39,993 nucleotides of DNA, from contig NZ_CAMBNZ010000017.1 of NCBI RefSeq assembly GCF_945869175.1, positions 1-39,993 on the forward strand, written 5' to 3'. Positions 25,036 to 33,697 of this stretch are shown one piece after another. This stretch comes from Limnohabitans sp. Rim8 (GTDB lineage Bacteria; Pseudomonadota; Gammaproteobacteria; Burkholderiales; Burkholderiaceae_C). The notes below the pieces were generated by a model, which was not told where the DNA came from, ran no database searches, and was given only the letters and a program-made list of their open reading frames with translations. Every line of letters begins with the position of its first letter. Position 1 is the first letter of the stretch. The translations under genes and the position numbers were made by a program.

Positions 25036-25809
25036 TCAGCCGAATCGGCCGGTGATGTAGTCTTCGGTTTCCTTGCGGGCAGGTTTCATGAAAATCTGCT
25101 CGGTTTGACCAAACTCCATCAATTCGCCCAGATACATGTAGGCGGTGAAGTCCGATACACGCGCCGCTTGCTGCATATTGTGCGTGACGATGGCCACGGT
25201 GTAGTCTTTCTTCAACTCACTGACCAACTCTTCCACCTTGGCCGTCGAAATCGGGTCCAGTGCCGAAGTGGGCTCATCGAGCAAGATGACCTTGGGCTTG
25301 ACCGCGATGGTGCGGGCAATGCACAGGCGTTGCTGCTGACCGCCTGAGAGAGACAAACCACTTTGGCCCAATTTGTCTTTGACTTCGTTCCAGATCGCTG
25401 CCTTGCTCAGGGCTGACTCGACACGTTCATCCATATCGGAACGGCTGAGGTTTTCATACAAGCGAACGCCAAAAGCGATGTTGTCGTAAATCGACATCGG
25501 GAAAGGGGTTGGCTTTTGGAACACCATGCCGATTTGGGCACGCAGCAAGTTCAAGTCTTGGCTCTTATCCAAGATATTTTGACCGTAAAAGTTGATTTGG
25601 CCCTCAGCGCGCTGTCCTGGGTAAAGGCTGTACATGCGGTTGAGCGTGCGCAGCAATGTGGACTTGCCGCAACCCGATGGACCGATGAAGGCGGTCACGC
25701 GGTTTTCCGCTATGTCCAAGTTGACATTTTTCAGGCCTTTGAATTTGCCGTAAAAAAAGTCAAGGTTACGGACTTCGATGGCGTTTTGCGTTGGACTTTT
25801 GTCAGGCAT
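25036..25809 (-). CDS. pstB: phosphate ABC transporter ATP-binding protein PstB
   Basis: A 257-residue ATPase that drives high-affinity phosphate import through PstA/PstC. Walker [10 protein letters not shown] (residues 43-51), the Q-loop at [16 protein letters not shown], signature [14 protein letters not shown], Walker [14 protein letters not shown] and the switch histidine VTHNMQQA are all intact. The YFYGK-like N-terminal segment ([13 protein letters not shown]) is characteristic of PstB. AGGA lies a few bases before the ATG. It is followed by phoU. Confidence 0.97.
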   Translation of the reverse strand: MPDKSPTQNAIEVRNLDFFYGKFKGLKNVNLDIAENRVTAFIGPSGCGKSTLLRTLNRMYSLYPGQRAEGQINFYGQNILDKSQDLNLLRAQIGMVFQKPTPFPMSIYDNIAFGVRLYENLSRSDMDERVESALSKAAIWNEVKDKLGQSGLSLSGGQQQRLCIARTIAVKPKVILLDEPTSALDPISTAKVEELVSELKKDYTVAIVTHNMQQAARVSDFTAYMYLGELMEFGQTEQIFMKPARKETEDYITGRFG

Positions 25810-25863
25810 AAGGATTCCTGTTGATTCGAAAAAGATTTTTGGGGATTGGGGTGACTATCTGCA

Positions 25864-26724
25864 TCAAGCAGATGTCTTTTCCCGGAAAAATACGCGAGCC
25901 AAAATATTGAGCAGCAAGACGGCCAAAGTGACCAGCAAGGCACCACCCCAAGCCAAACGGATCCAATTGTCGTAAGGGCTCATGGCAAACTGGTAAATAA
26001 CCACGGGCAAATTGGCCATAGGCTTGCTCATGTCGGTGCTGAAAAACTGGTTGTTCAAGGCGGTGAACAACAAAGGCGCTGTTTCACCGCTGATGCGGGC
26101 AATGGCCAACAACAGACCTGTGATCACACCGCTTTTGGCAGCACGCAAAGTCACCGACAAGGACACTTTCCAGCGTGGTGCGCCCAGGGCAAAGGCGGCC
26201 TCGCGCAAGCTGCCGGGTACCAAGCGCAACATGTTCTCAGTCGTGCGCATGACGACAGGCACGGCAATCAAGGACAGCGCCATGCTGCCGGCATAACCTG
26301 AAAAGCGTCCCAAAGTGGCCACTGCGATCGCATAAACGAACAGACCAATCACAATCGATGGGGCGGACAACATGATGTCGGTCACGAAGCGCGTCAGCTC
26401 AGCCGTTTTGCTGTGGTCACCGTATTCGGTCAGGTAAATGCCCGCCAAGATACCGACTGGTGTGGCCACCAAAACCGACAAACCCACCATCATCAAGCTG
26501 CCCACAATGGCATTGCGCAAGCCACCGCCATCCGTGCCAGGTGCAGGCGTGTCTTGGGTCAGCATGTTCCAGTCCAATGCAGCGAAACCATTGCTGAAAA
26601 GCACCACCAAAATCCACATCAACACCGTGAGGCCCAAAGCCATGGCCACCATTGATGTGGCCATACCCCAAGCGTTGGCCATTCGGCGACGGCGGTAAAG
26701 ACCTTGATCCATGTTCACAGCCAT
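25864..26724 (-). CDS. pstA: phosphate ABC transporter permease PstA
   Basis: A 286-residue inner-membrane permease with six helices. The coupling-helix motif that docks on PstB is seen as LREAAFALGAPRWKVSLSVTL. The PGTDGGGLRNAIVGSLMMVG region and the C-terminal FSTDMSKPMANLPVVIYQFA loop are typical of PstA. It starts one base after the pstC stop (TGA-T-ATG) and 54 bases separate it from pstB. It works with PstC, PstB and periplasmic PstS. Confidence 0.96.
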   Translation of the reverse strand: MAVNMDQGLYRRRRMANAWGMATSMVAMALGLTVLMWILVVLFSNGFAALDWNMLTQDTPAPGTDGGGLRNAIVGSLMMVGLSVLVATPVGILAGIYLTEYGDHSKTAELTRFVTDIMLSAPSIVIGLFVYAIAVATLGRFSGYAGSMALSLIAVPVVMRTTENMLRLVPGSLREAAFALGAPRWKVSLSVTLRAAKSGVITGLLLAIARISGETAPLLFTALNNQFFSTDMSKPMANLPVVIYQFAMSPYDNWIRLAWGGALLVTLAVLLLNILARVFFREKTSA

Positions 26725-26725
26725 A

Positions 26726-27715
26726 TCAGAACCCCTTGGCTTTCTCAGCCCGATTGATCATCCACTTGGCCAAGGCCAAGACCACGAATGTGATCACAAA
26801 CAGCAAGAAGCCGAGTGCAAACAAAGAAGACATATGGAAATCAGCCGCTTCGCCAAACTCATTGGCCAAGGTCGAAGCGATCGACGTACCTGGCGAGAAC
26901 AAGGAAGTGGGCATGCGGTTGGCATTGCCAATCACGAAGGTCACGGCCATCGTTTCTCCCAGGGCTCGGCCCAGGCCCAGCATGATGCCGCCAATCACCC
27001 CTTTTTGGGTGTAAGGCAACACGATCCCGCGCACAACCTCCCAGGTGGTGCAGCCCAGGCCATAGGCCGATTCGCGCAAGATGGGTGGGGTGATTTCAAA
27101 CACATCGCGCATCACGGCCGCCACAAAAGGCAAAACCATGAACGCCAAAACAATGCCTGCGGACAAAATGCCCATGCCATTGGGCGCGCCGCCGAACAAG
27201 AAGCCAATCAAAGGCATGCCGCTCATCAAGTCGCGCACAGGCACTTGAAAGTAGTCGGCAAACAAGGGCGCAAACACAAACAAGCCGAACATGCCGTAAA
27301 TGATCGATGGCACAGCGGCCAACAATTCAATGGCGGTGCCCAAGGGGCGACGCAACCACACCGGGCAAGTTTCGGTCAAAAATACCGCGATACCGAAAGC
27401 CAGAGGCACTGCAATCAACAAGGCCAGACCTGCACTGGACAAGGTACCCACAACGGCAAAAGCCGCGCCGAACTGCTCGTTGTTCACGTCCCATTCTGCG
27501 TACCACAGAAATGGCACACCAAATTTGGCAAACGTGGGCCAAGCATTGACAAACAACGAAATGATGATGCCTGCCAGTGCAGCGAGCACGATCAAGGAGA
27601 AAAGCTGGGTTGATCTGTGAAACAAAACATCTTGAAACCTCTGGCGCTTGGCCACGGCCAGCATTTGGCTGCTGTCTTTTGCTTCAGAAAGGGAATTTTG
27701 CATGCGGGAGTCCAT
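26726..27715 (-). CDS. pstC: phosphate ABC transporter permease PstC
   Basis: A 329-residue permease (from the ATG at 27715) with six helices; partner of PstA. The coupling helix reads [22 protein letters not shown], and the [21 protein letters not shown] periplasmic loop region and [20 protein letters not shown] are family typical. Alternative start at 27703 (MQNSLSEAK). The gap to pstS holds a hairpin with a T run (27741-27778) that probably lets only part of the pstS transcription continue into pstC. Confidence 0.95.
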   Translation of the reverse strand: MDSRMQNSLSEAKDSSQMLAVAKRQRFQDVLFHRSTQLFSLIVLAALAGIIISLFVNAWPTFAKFGVPFLWYAEWDVNNEQFGAAFAVVGTLSSAGLALLIAVPLAFGIAVFLTETCPVWLRRPLGTAIELLAAVPSIIYGMFGLFVFAPLFADYFQVPVRDLMSGMPLIGFLFGGAPNGMGILSAGIVLAFMVLPFVAAVMRDVFEITPPILRESAYGLGCTTWEVVRGIVLPYTQKGVIGGIMLGLGRALGETMAVTFVIGNANRMPTSLFSPGTSIASTLANEFGEAADFHMSSLFALGFLLFVITFVVLALAKWMINRAEKAKGF

Positions 27716-27740
27716 CCAACAATGACCATCAAAATCAACA

Positions 27741-27778
27741 GAAAATCCGTCGGCTGAACGCTTTGTCAACCGACGGAT
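27741..27778 (-). terminator. hairpin with T run between pstS and pstC (partial terminator)
   Basis: Inverted repeat ATCCGTCGG (27745-27753) and CCGACGGAT (27770-27778), followed on the minus strand by TTTTC. It lies downstream of the pstS stop and upstream of the pstC start. Such intercistronic hairpins stabilise pstS mRNA or attenuate read-through, so that the binding protein is made in excess over the membrane parts. Confidence 0.7.
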
Positions 27779-27799
27779 CACTGTTTTAAAGCACCGGAA

Positions 27800-28819
27800 T
27801 TACTTCTGGATTTGTGACCAGACGCGTGAACGGATCTGATCGGTCAGGCTGTCAGGCAAGGCCACATAGTCCAGGTCAGCGGCCATTTTCTTGCCGTTCT
27901 TGAAGGACCAGTCAAAGAACTTGAGCGCTTCGTTGGAAGCAGCTTTGTCAGCAGGGTTCTTGTACATGACGATGAAAGAAGCGGTGCTGATGGGCCAGCT
28001 GGTGGCGCCCTTGGCGTTCACCATCGACACGCCCATGCCTGGAACGCTGAACCAGTCAGCGCTGGCAGCAGCAGCAGCGAAGGTCAGGTCATCGGGGCTG
28101 ACGTAACGGCCGTCTGCGTTTTGAACTTGCATGAAGTTCATGTTGTTCTTCTTCACGTAGGCGTATTCCACATAACCCACAGAACCCTTCACGCGGTTGA
28201 CGTTGGCAGCCACGCCTTCATTGCCCTTGCCGCCCACCGAAGTCGGCGCAGGCCACTTGACGGTGGCGTTTTTGCCAGGACCATCAGCCCACTCTTTGCT
28301 CACAGCGCTCAGGTAGTCAGTGAAGTTGAAAGTGGTGCCGGAACCGTCAGCGCGGTGCACCACAGTGATGATCTCATTGGGCAGGTTTTTGCCGGGGTTC
28401 AAAGCCACGAACTTGGGGTCGTTCCACTTGCTGATTTTGCCGGAAAAAATTTCGGCCAAGATGGGGCCTGTAACGCGCAACTCACCGGGCTTGAAACCGT
28501 CCAAGTTCACGATAGGCACCGTTCCACCAATGATCATGGGGAACTGAACCATGGCGTCTTTGTCCAAATCAGCGCCAGAAATAGGGGCGTCTGTTGCACC
28601 GAAAGTCACGGTCTTGGCGCGGATTTGGCGGATACCACCGGAAGAGCCAATGGACTGGTAGTTCAGGCCGACGTTGGTGGCCGCTTTGTAGGCTTCAGCC
28701 CACTTGGCATACACAGGGAATGGGAACGTGGCGCCAGCGCCGGTGATGTCGGCAGCCATGGCAGAGGCGGCCACAACGGTCATGCCAAGGGCAGCGATAA
28801 ATGATTTCAGTTTCAACAT
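27800..28819 (-). CDS. pstS: periplasmic phosphate-binding protein PstS
   Basis: A 339-residue secreted high-affinity phosphate receptor of the Pst transporter. The signal peptide (MLKLKSFIAALGMTVVAASAMA) is followed by the mature start ADITGAGATFPFPVYAKWAEAY, typical of PstS. Phosphate-binding segments are seen: GATFPFP, SSGGIRQI, GATDAPIS and HRADGSGTTFNFTDYL. GGAG lies six bases before the ATG at 28819. A strong PHO box (28894-28911) precedes it, and pstC follows after a hairpin. Confidence 0.97.
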   Translation of the reverse strand: MLKLKSFIAALGMTVVAASAMAADITGAGATFPFPVYAKWAEAYKAATNVGLNYQSIGSSGGIRQIRAKTVTFGATDAPISGADLDKDAMVQFPMIIGGTVPIVNLDGFKPGELRVTGPILAEIFSGKISKWNDPKFVALNPGKNLPNEIITVVHRADGSGTTFNFTDYLSAVSKEWADGPGKNATVKWPAPTSVGGKGNEGVAANVNRVKGSVGYVEYAYVKKNNMNFMQVQNADGRYVSPDDLTFAAAAASADWFSVPGMGVSMVNAKGATSWPISTASFIVMYKNPADKAASNEALKFFDWSFKNGKKMAADLDYVALPDSLTDQIRSRVWSQIQK

Positions 28820-28893
28820 TTGAACTCCTGGTTCAGGGTGGGGGAAATGGGGTTTCCGAAAAACAGAAACAAAACTGACTCTAATGTTCAATT

Positions 28894-28911
28894 ATGACAA
28901 TTTGATGTCAT
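28894..28911 (-). promoter_or_regulatory. PHO box of the pst operon
   Basis: Read on the minus strand: ATGACAT-CAAA-TTGTCAT, 7-4-7 layout, ending 74 bases before the pstS ATG. A possible -10 (TAGAGT) lies ten bases further on. The same ATGACAT/TTGACAT-CAAA arrangement recurs at phoX. Confidence 0.75.
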
Positions 28912-28932
28912 AAAAAATGCGGCGACGTTTCA

Positions 28933-28976
28933 AGACAAGGCTCAAGACAAGGTTCAAGCCATCTTGAGCCTTGTCT
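28933..28976. repeat. 15-bp inverted repeat with tandem TCAAGACAAGG, between phoX and pstS
   Basis: Perfect arms AGACAAGGCTCAAGA (28933-28947) and TCTTGAGCCTTGTCT (28962-28976) with a 14-base loop. The left side also carries a near-tandem repeat of TCAAGACAAGG starting at 28930 and 28942, so an alternative hairpin can form. It lies just after the phoX stop on the minus strand and just before the pst promoter. There is no T run, so it is either a factor-assisted terminator or an mRNA-stabilising hairpin. Confidence 0.7.
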
Positions 28977-28991
28977 GATCTGGTGAATCGG

Positions 28992-31217
28992 TCACAGACC
29001 GATCAAGCCACCGTCCTGGCGTGTGATGACAATGGTGGCCGAGCGCGGACGACCGGCCACGCCATAACCTTGGTTGCCTGGCCACACGCTTTGAGGCGCA
29101 CTGCCGGTTGACAAGGGTTTGGACAACTCGCCGGGATGCTGGATGTTGACAAACAAGGTGCGGCCGTCGGCGGTTTCTGTGATGCCGGTCACCTCAGCGC
29201 CTTTGGGGGCCACCAAAAAGCGGCGCAATTTGGCTTCACCCAAAGCGGCACCAACAAAAGTCTCTTGGGTGCCGGTTTGCTCCACCCCACCGATCACCAT
29301 TTTGTTTTTGACGGTCACTTTTGCCCCGTCGCCCACCTGCCCGGGAATGGCCGCCAACATCATGCAATTGGTCTCATCGGTCATGGCACCATCGTCGGTC
29401 TGGATCCAGCAAATGCCCGTGGCCTTGCTGAACCACATGCCGTCAGGAGATGAGAAAGCGTTTTTGGCCGTGAGGCCAGACAGGTTGGCGTCACCCGCAT
29501 CCTCTTCTGCACCAAACAGGAAAATGTCCCAAGTGAATCCTTTGGAAGTCGATTTGTTGTCCGCCTCTTTGAAACGGATGATGTGGCCATTGGGGTTGCC
29601 CATGCCTTTGTTGCCGTCCAAATCCATGTAAGCACGTGGGTTGGCCGCGTCCACTTTGGTGGGGGTGCGGTTGGCTGCGTTGTTGTTGGTGAGGGCAAAG
29701 TAGATTTCACCGTTGCGGTAGTTCACAGCACCCCACTCTGGTCGGTCCATTTTGGTGGCGCCCACCGCATCCGCCGCCAAGCGGGGGTTAACCAACACAT
29801 CGGCTTGGTTGGCAAATTTGTAAGACGCAAAATTAGCGATGCGCGGAGCGGCGATGGTCAATTCCAACCATTCGCCCTGGCCTGTGGCATCAAAACGGGC
29901 CGCATACAACTTGCCTTCGCTCAGGTATTTGTCACCGGCCAGCATGCCGCCGCCAACATCGCGAGGATCCCAAACCGCGGTGCTCACGAACTTGTAGATG
30001 TACTCGTTGCGTGAATCGCAGCCCATGTAAAACGCCAAGGGCTCGCCCGCTTTGGGGATGCCGCAAACGGCGGCTTCGTGAGCAAAACGGCCCATGGCCA
30101 CGCGCTTGGCGGGGGTGGAGGAAGGCGACAGTGGATCGATCTCGAAGTTGTAGCCGAAGGTGTTGGCTTCGTTGCGGAAATCTCTTTCGGCGTTGGCCCC
30201 TACAGCGGCCAAATTCCAACGGGCAAATCGGTCGTCGGTGGCCGACACGGTGTGCCAGCCTTGGCTGATGGCTTTTTGCACACCCGCTGCGGGGGCTGCA
30301 GCAGCCACGCCATAGCGGCGGCGTGCCGCCACTTCTTTGGGGGACAGGCCTGTGCCCGTACCCGTGGCCTGAAAGTAAAAGGCCCAGTTTTCTTCGCAGC
30401 CCAAATAGGTGCCCCAAGGCGTTTTGCCGTGGCCGCAGTTGTTCAAGGTGCCACGCGACATGGCACCAGCCGTGTCCCAACGGGTCACCATGAAGCTGCG
30501 GATGTTCTCGATTTCAGCGCGTGGGCCGCTGATGCGCGCCGGTGTTTGGGCCGTGAAGCGGCGGTTCAAAGGCGAATCCTGCTTGACGCGCCAGCCTTGT
30601 GGGGTTTTGACGATTTCGACCGCAGAAATCCCGTGGTGGTTGATTTCCTTGAGCACTTCCAATTCGGGGCGAGAACCCAAATCCCAGTCTCCAAATTGCG
30701 TGAATTTTTTGCCGCTGACGCCATTGGACGTTTGCCCATTGGGGTGCATGAAGTGCGCATCGGCCGAGCTTTCGTGGTTCACGCACAGCACGGCACGGCC
30801 TGTTTCCTTTTCGGTGTAGCGGCCATTGGCATCGATGTAGAAAATGTCCATGCCATCGTGGTGATCACCAATGCGACGCGCCCAGTCGTCCGATTCAATG
30901 CCCTTGTTGGAGTACGCAGGCAGGGCTGAATCCAGCACATCGCCCGTGGCGTGCAACACGGTGTATTGGTAGCCGGGCGGCAAGATCACGTTGTCCAGCA
31001 AGCTTTTGTCCACCGATGGAAATCCCAGGGCCGCGGGCGCTGCCGCCACGCCAGAGACCATGGATGCACATCCGGGCAGCATGGCCAGACCAGCCAAACC
31101 CAAACCACCGCGCAGCAAACCACGGCGGGCAGGGTTTTGCAGCGATTGGGCCAAAACGTCTTGGAAGTGCGGGTTGTCAGAGGTATTGAAAACGGGATCG
31201 TGGTCGTGGTGCGACAT
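28992..31217 (-). CDS. phoX: PhoX-family alkaline phosphatase (DUF839), Tat-exported
   Basis: A 741-residue secreted phosphatase of the PhoX/DUF839 family, Ca/Fe-dependent enzymes that release phosphate from organic esters in the periplasm. The N-terminus has a twin-arginine motif, ARRGLLRGGLGLAGLAMLPGC (Arg31-Arg32). It is followed by a lipobox-like LPGC with Cys50, so the enzyme may be a lipid-anchored Tat substrate. Family blocks seen include RAVLCVNHESS, LNNCGHGKTPWGTYLGCEEN, GRFAHEAAVCG and ATGICWIQTDDGAM. A PHO box faces it at 31258-31275. It is divergent from the arsenate operon and upstream of pstS. Confidence 0.92.
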   Translation of the reverse strand: MSHHDHDPVFNTSDNPHFQDVLAQSLQNPARRGLLRGGLGLAGLAMLPGCASMVSGVAAAPAALGFPSVDKSLLDNVILPPGYQYTVLHATGDVLDSALPAYSNKGIESDDWARRIGDHHDGMDIFYIDANGRYTEKETGRAVLCVNHESSADAHFMHPNGQTSNGVSGKKFTQFGDWDLGSRPELEVLKEINHHGISAVEIVKTPQGWRVKQDSPLNRRFTAQTPARISGPRAEIENIRSFMVTRWDTAGAMSRGTLNNCGHGKTPWGTYLGCEENWAFYFQATGTGTGLSPKEVAARRRYGVAAAAPAAGVQKAISQGWHTVSATDDRFARWNLAAVGANAERDFRNEANTFGYNFEIDPLSPSSTPAKRVAMGRFAHEAAVCGIPKAGEPLAFYMGCDSRNEYIYKFVSTAVWDPRDVGGGMLAGDKYLSEGKLYAARFDATGQGEWLELTIAAPRIANFASYKFANQADVLVNPRLAADAVGATKMDRPEWGAVNYRNGEIYFALTNNNAANRTPTKVDAANPRAYMDLDGNKGMGNPNGHIIRFKEADNKSTSKGFTWDIFLFGAEEDAGDANLSGLTAKNAFSSPDGMWFSKATGICWIQTDDGAMTDETNCMMLAAIPGQVGDGAKVTVKNKMVIGGVEQTGTQETFVGAALGEAKLRRFLVAPKGAEVTGITETADGRTLFVNIQHPGELSKPLSTGSAPQSVWPGNQGYGVAGRPRSATIVITRQDGGLIGL

Positions 31218-31257
31218 GAAAACTCCATTTGAAAACTCTCGATTGAAGGGGGTTTTT

Positions 31258-31275
31258 ATGACCGTTTGATGTCAA
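31258..31275 (-). promoter_or_regulatory. PHO box of phoX
   Basis: Read on the minus strand: TTGACAT-CAAA-CGGTCAT, 7-4-7 layout with the same CAAA spacer as the pstS box. It ends 40 bases before the phoX ATG. Confidence 0.65.
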
Positions 31276-31322
31276 TCCAAGCATTCCGATGCACCCCGTT
31301 CTTTCACAGAGATGGCCAGAAC

Positions 31323-31340
31323 ATGTCATCTTGCTGTCAC
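31323..31340 (+). promoter_or_regulatory. PHO box of the gap-arsJ-arsR operon
   Basis: ATGTCAT-CTTG-CTGTCAC: both half-sites differ from CTGTCAT by only one base, and the spacing is 7-4-7. It ends 55 bases before the gap start. It is separate from the phoX box in the same divergent region. Confidence 0.65.
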
Positions 31341-31395
31341 ACAGAGGTGGCAAAGTTCATTGATTGATAATTCCAGAATCATCGAAAGGTTAACC

Positions 31396-32439
31396 ATGAA
31401 AGTCGGTATCAACGGCATGGGTCGCATTGGCCGTTTGGCCCTGCGTGCGGCCATGGGCGCTGCCGAGCGCCAACAAGACGACCCCCGCGCAGGCAACCGC
31501 TTGGAGGTGGTGCATCTGAACGAACTCAAAGGCGGCGCTGCTGCCACGGCCCACTTGCTGGCGTTTGACAGTGTGCAGGGCAAGTGGCGTGAACACATCG
31601 AAGCAGAAGGCGACAGCCACATCCGCATCGGGGAGCGCACTTTGGGCTTTTCATCGCACGCCAACCCGGGGGACATCCCCTGGGGCGATAGGGGCGTGGA
31701 CTTGGTGCTGGAATGCACCGGCAAGTTTTTGACGCCCGAAACAATCCAAGGCCACTTCGACCGTGGGGCCAAGCGCGTCATCGTGGCTGCGCCCATCAAA
31801 GTGGGCGATGTGCTGAACATCGTGGTCGGCATCAACCACACGCTGTACAACCCGGCCCAACACCGCATCGTGACGGCCGCATCCTGCACGACCAATTGTC
31901 TGGCGCCTGTGGTCCAAGTCGTGCACGAAGCCATTGGCATCAAGCACGGCCAAATCACCACCATCCATGACCCGACCAACACCAACTTGGTGGTGGACGC
32001 GCCACACAAAGACCTGCGCCGCGCCCGCAGCGCCATGATGAGCCTGGCCCCCACCACCACGGGCAGTGCCACAGCGATTGCCCTGATTTACCCCGAACTC
32101 AAGGGCAAACTCAATGGCCACGCGGTGCGGGCCCCGGTGCTCAATGCATCCCTCACCGACTGTGTATTCGAGATGAAACGCGAGACCAGCGCTGAAGAAG
32201 TCAATGCCTTGTTTGCGGCTGCGGCACAAGGCCCGCTGGCGGGCATCTTGGGCTATGAGGTCCGCCCCTTGGTCAGCGTCGATTACGCCCGAGACACACG
32301 CAGTGCGATTGTGGACGCGCTGTCCACGATGGTCACCAACGGCACGCTGCTCAAAATTTACGCTTGGTACGACAACGAAATGGCCTACGCCTGCCGCATG
32401 GTCGATCTGGCATGCCACATGAACGACGTTGGCATTTGA
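31396..32439 (+). CDS. gap: glyceraldehyde-3-phosphate dehydrogenase of the arsJ operon
   Basis: A 347-residue NAD-dependent dehydrogenase. In the ArsJ pathway such an enzyme uses arsenate instead of phosphate and makes 1-arseno-3-phosphoglycerate, which ArsJ exports. The Rossmann start [17 protein letters not shown], the catalytic cysteine (Cys164) in [11 protein letters not shown], and the late [16 protein letters not shown] segment are intact. The start at 31396 has AAAGG six bases upstream. arsJ begins one base after its stop. Its place in this operon, rather than with glycolytic genes, makes arsenate detoxification the likely job. Ordinary glycolysis is not excluded. Confidence 0.92.
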   Translation: MKVGINGMGRIGRLALRAAMGAAERQQDDPRAGNRLEVVHLNELKGGAAATAHLLAFDSVQGKWREHIEAEGDSHIRIGERTLGFSSHANPGDIPWGDRGVDLVLECTGKFLTPETIQGHFDRGAKRVIVAAPIKVGDVLNIVVGINHTLYNPAQHRIVTAASCTTNCLAPVVQVVHEAIGIKHGQITTIHDPTNTNLVVDAPHKDLRRARSAMMSLAPTTTGSATAIALIYPELKGKLNGHAVRAPVLNASLTDCVFEMKRETSAEEVNALFAAAAQGPLAGILGYEVRPLVSVDYARDTRSAIVDALSTMVTNGTLLKIYAWYDNEMAYACRMVDLACHMNDVGI

Positions 32440-32440
32440 C

Positions 32441-33697
32441 ATGAATGCTGCTGAACGCCACTACGGCATCGTCACCGCCGCCTATTGGGGCTTTACCCTG
32501 ACCGACGGTGCTTTGCGCATGTTGGTGCTGCTGCACTTTTACAAGCTGGGCTACTCGCCCTTCACCCTGGCTTTTTTGTTTTTGCTGTACGAAGGTGCGG
32601 GCGTGTTGGCCAACCTGATTGGTGGCTGGCTGGCCACGCGCTACGGCATTGCCCGTATGCTCACTGTGGGCCTGACCACGCAAATCATTGGGTTTGGTTT
32701 GCTCTCCGCACTGCAACCCGAGTGGACTGCGGCCATGTCGGTGGCCTGGGTGGTGTTGGCGCAAGGGGTGTGCGGTGTGGCCAAAGACCTGACCAAAACC
32801 GCCAGCAAATCGGCCATCAAAATCACGCAGGCACAAGCCAAAGACACGGGCAATGGCCAGCTGTTCAAGTGGGTGGCCTGGTTCACCGGCAGCAAAAACG
32901 CCATGAAGGGCTTTGGCTTTTTCCTGGGCGGTTTGCTGTTGGAAACCTTGGGTTTTCAGGGCTCACTGTGGGCCATGTCGGGGCTCTTGGCTTTGGTGCT
33001 GGTCGGGGTGGTGAGCAGTTTGCCCCCCATGATGGGCAAGAGCAAACCCTCAGGCTCGGCGCGTGAATTGTTTGCCAAAAATCCGGGCATCAACGCGTTG
33101 GCTGCGGCCCGCGTGGCTTTGTTTGGCGCGCGCGACGTGTGGTTTGTGGTGGGGGTACCGGTATTTTTGTACTCGTTGGGCTGGACCTTCACCATGGTCG
33201 GTGGTTTTTTGGCCGCCTGGACCATTGGCTACGGCTTGGTGCAAGCGCTGGCCCCGCTGCTGGTTCGGCGCAGCGCCGACGGCCTGAGCCGTGAGGTGCC
33301 TGCTGCCCAGTGGTGGTCTGCCGCCCTCATGCTCATCCCCTTGGCCATTGCCGCTGCTTTGTGGCTGCAAGCGCCGCACGTGCAGTGGTGGGTGGTGGGC
33401 GGTCTGAGCCTGTTCGGTTTTGCGTTCGCCATCAACTCCTCGGTGCACAGTTATTTGGTTCTGGCCTATGCGGGCTCTGAAAAAGCAGCTGAAGACGTGG
33501 GTTTTTATTACGCCGCCAATGCACTGGGTCGTTTCATGGGGACCTTGCTGTCGGGCCTTTTGTACCAGTGGGGCGGGCTGATGTATGCGCTCTTGGGCTC
33601 AGCCTTGATGCTGCTGTTGTGCTGGATGGCCACTCTGAGACTGCCCCTGGGTTTGCTTGAACGCCCCTCATCACCGTCTGAAGTCACCCCACCATGA
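32441..33697 (+). CDS. arsJ: organoarsenical efflux MFS permease ArsJ
   Basis: A 418-residue major facilitator with about 11-12 helices that exports 1-arseno-3-phosphoglycerate, which then breaks down to arsenate outside. The ArsJ-like blocks are the N-terminal YGIVTAAYWGFTLTDGALRMLVLLHFY and VCGVAKDLTKTASKSAIK, followed by QLFKWVAWFTGSKNAMKGFGFF. These are unusual for other MFS proteins. It starts one base after the gap stop and overlaps arsR by four bases, so gap, arsJ and arsR form one tightly coupled operon. The identification rests on sequence recognition plus the diagnostic gap partner. Confidence 0.9.
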   Translation: MNAAERHYGIVTAAYWGFTLTDGALRMLVLLHFYKLGYSPFTLAFLFLLYEGAGVLANLIGGWLATRYGIARMLTVGLTTQIIGFGLLSALQPEWTAAMSVAWVVLAQGVCGVAKDLTKTASKSAIKITQAQAKDTGNGQLFKWVAWFTGSKNAMKGFGFFLGGLLLETLGFQGSLWAMSGLLALVLVGVVSSLPPMMGKSKPSGSARELFAKNPGINALAAARVALFGARDVWFVVGVPVFLYSLGWTFTMVGGFLAAWTIGYGLVQALAPLLVRRSADGLSREVPAAQWWSAALMLIPLAIAAALWLQAPHVQWWVVGGLSLFGFAFAINSSVHSYLVLAYAGSEKAAEDVGFYYAANALGRFMGTLLSGLLYQWGGLMYALLGSALMLLLCWMATLRLPLGLLERPSSPSEVTPP

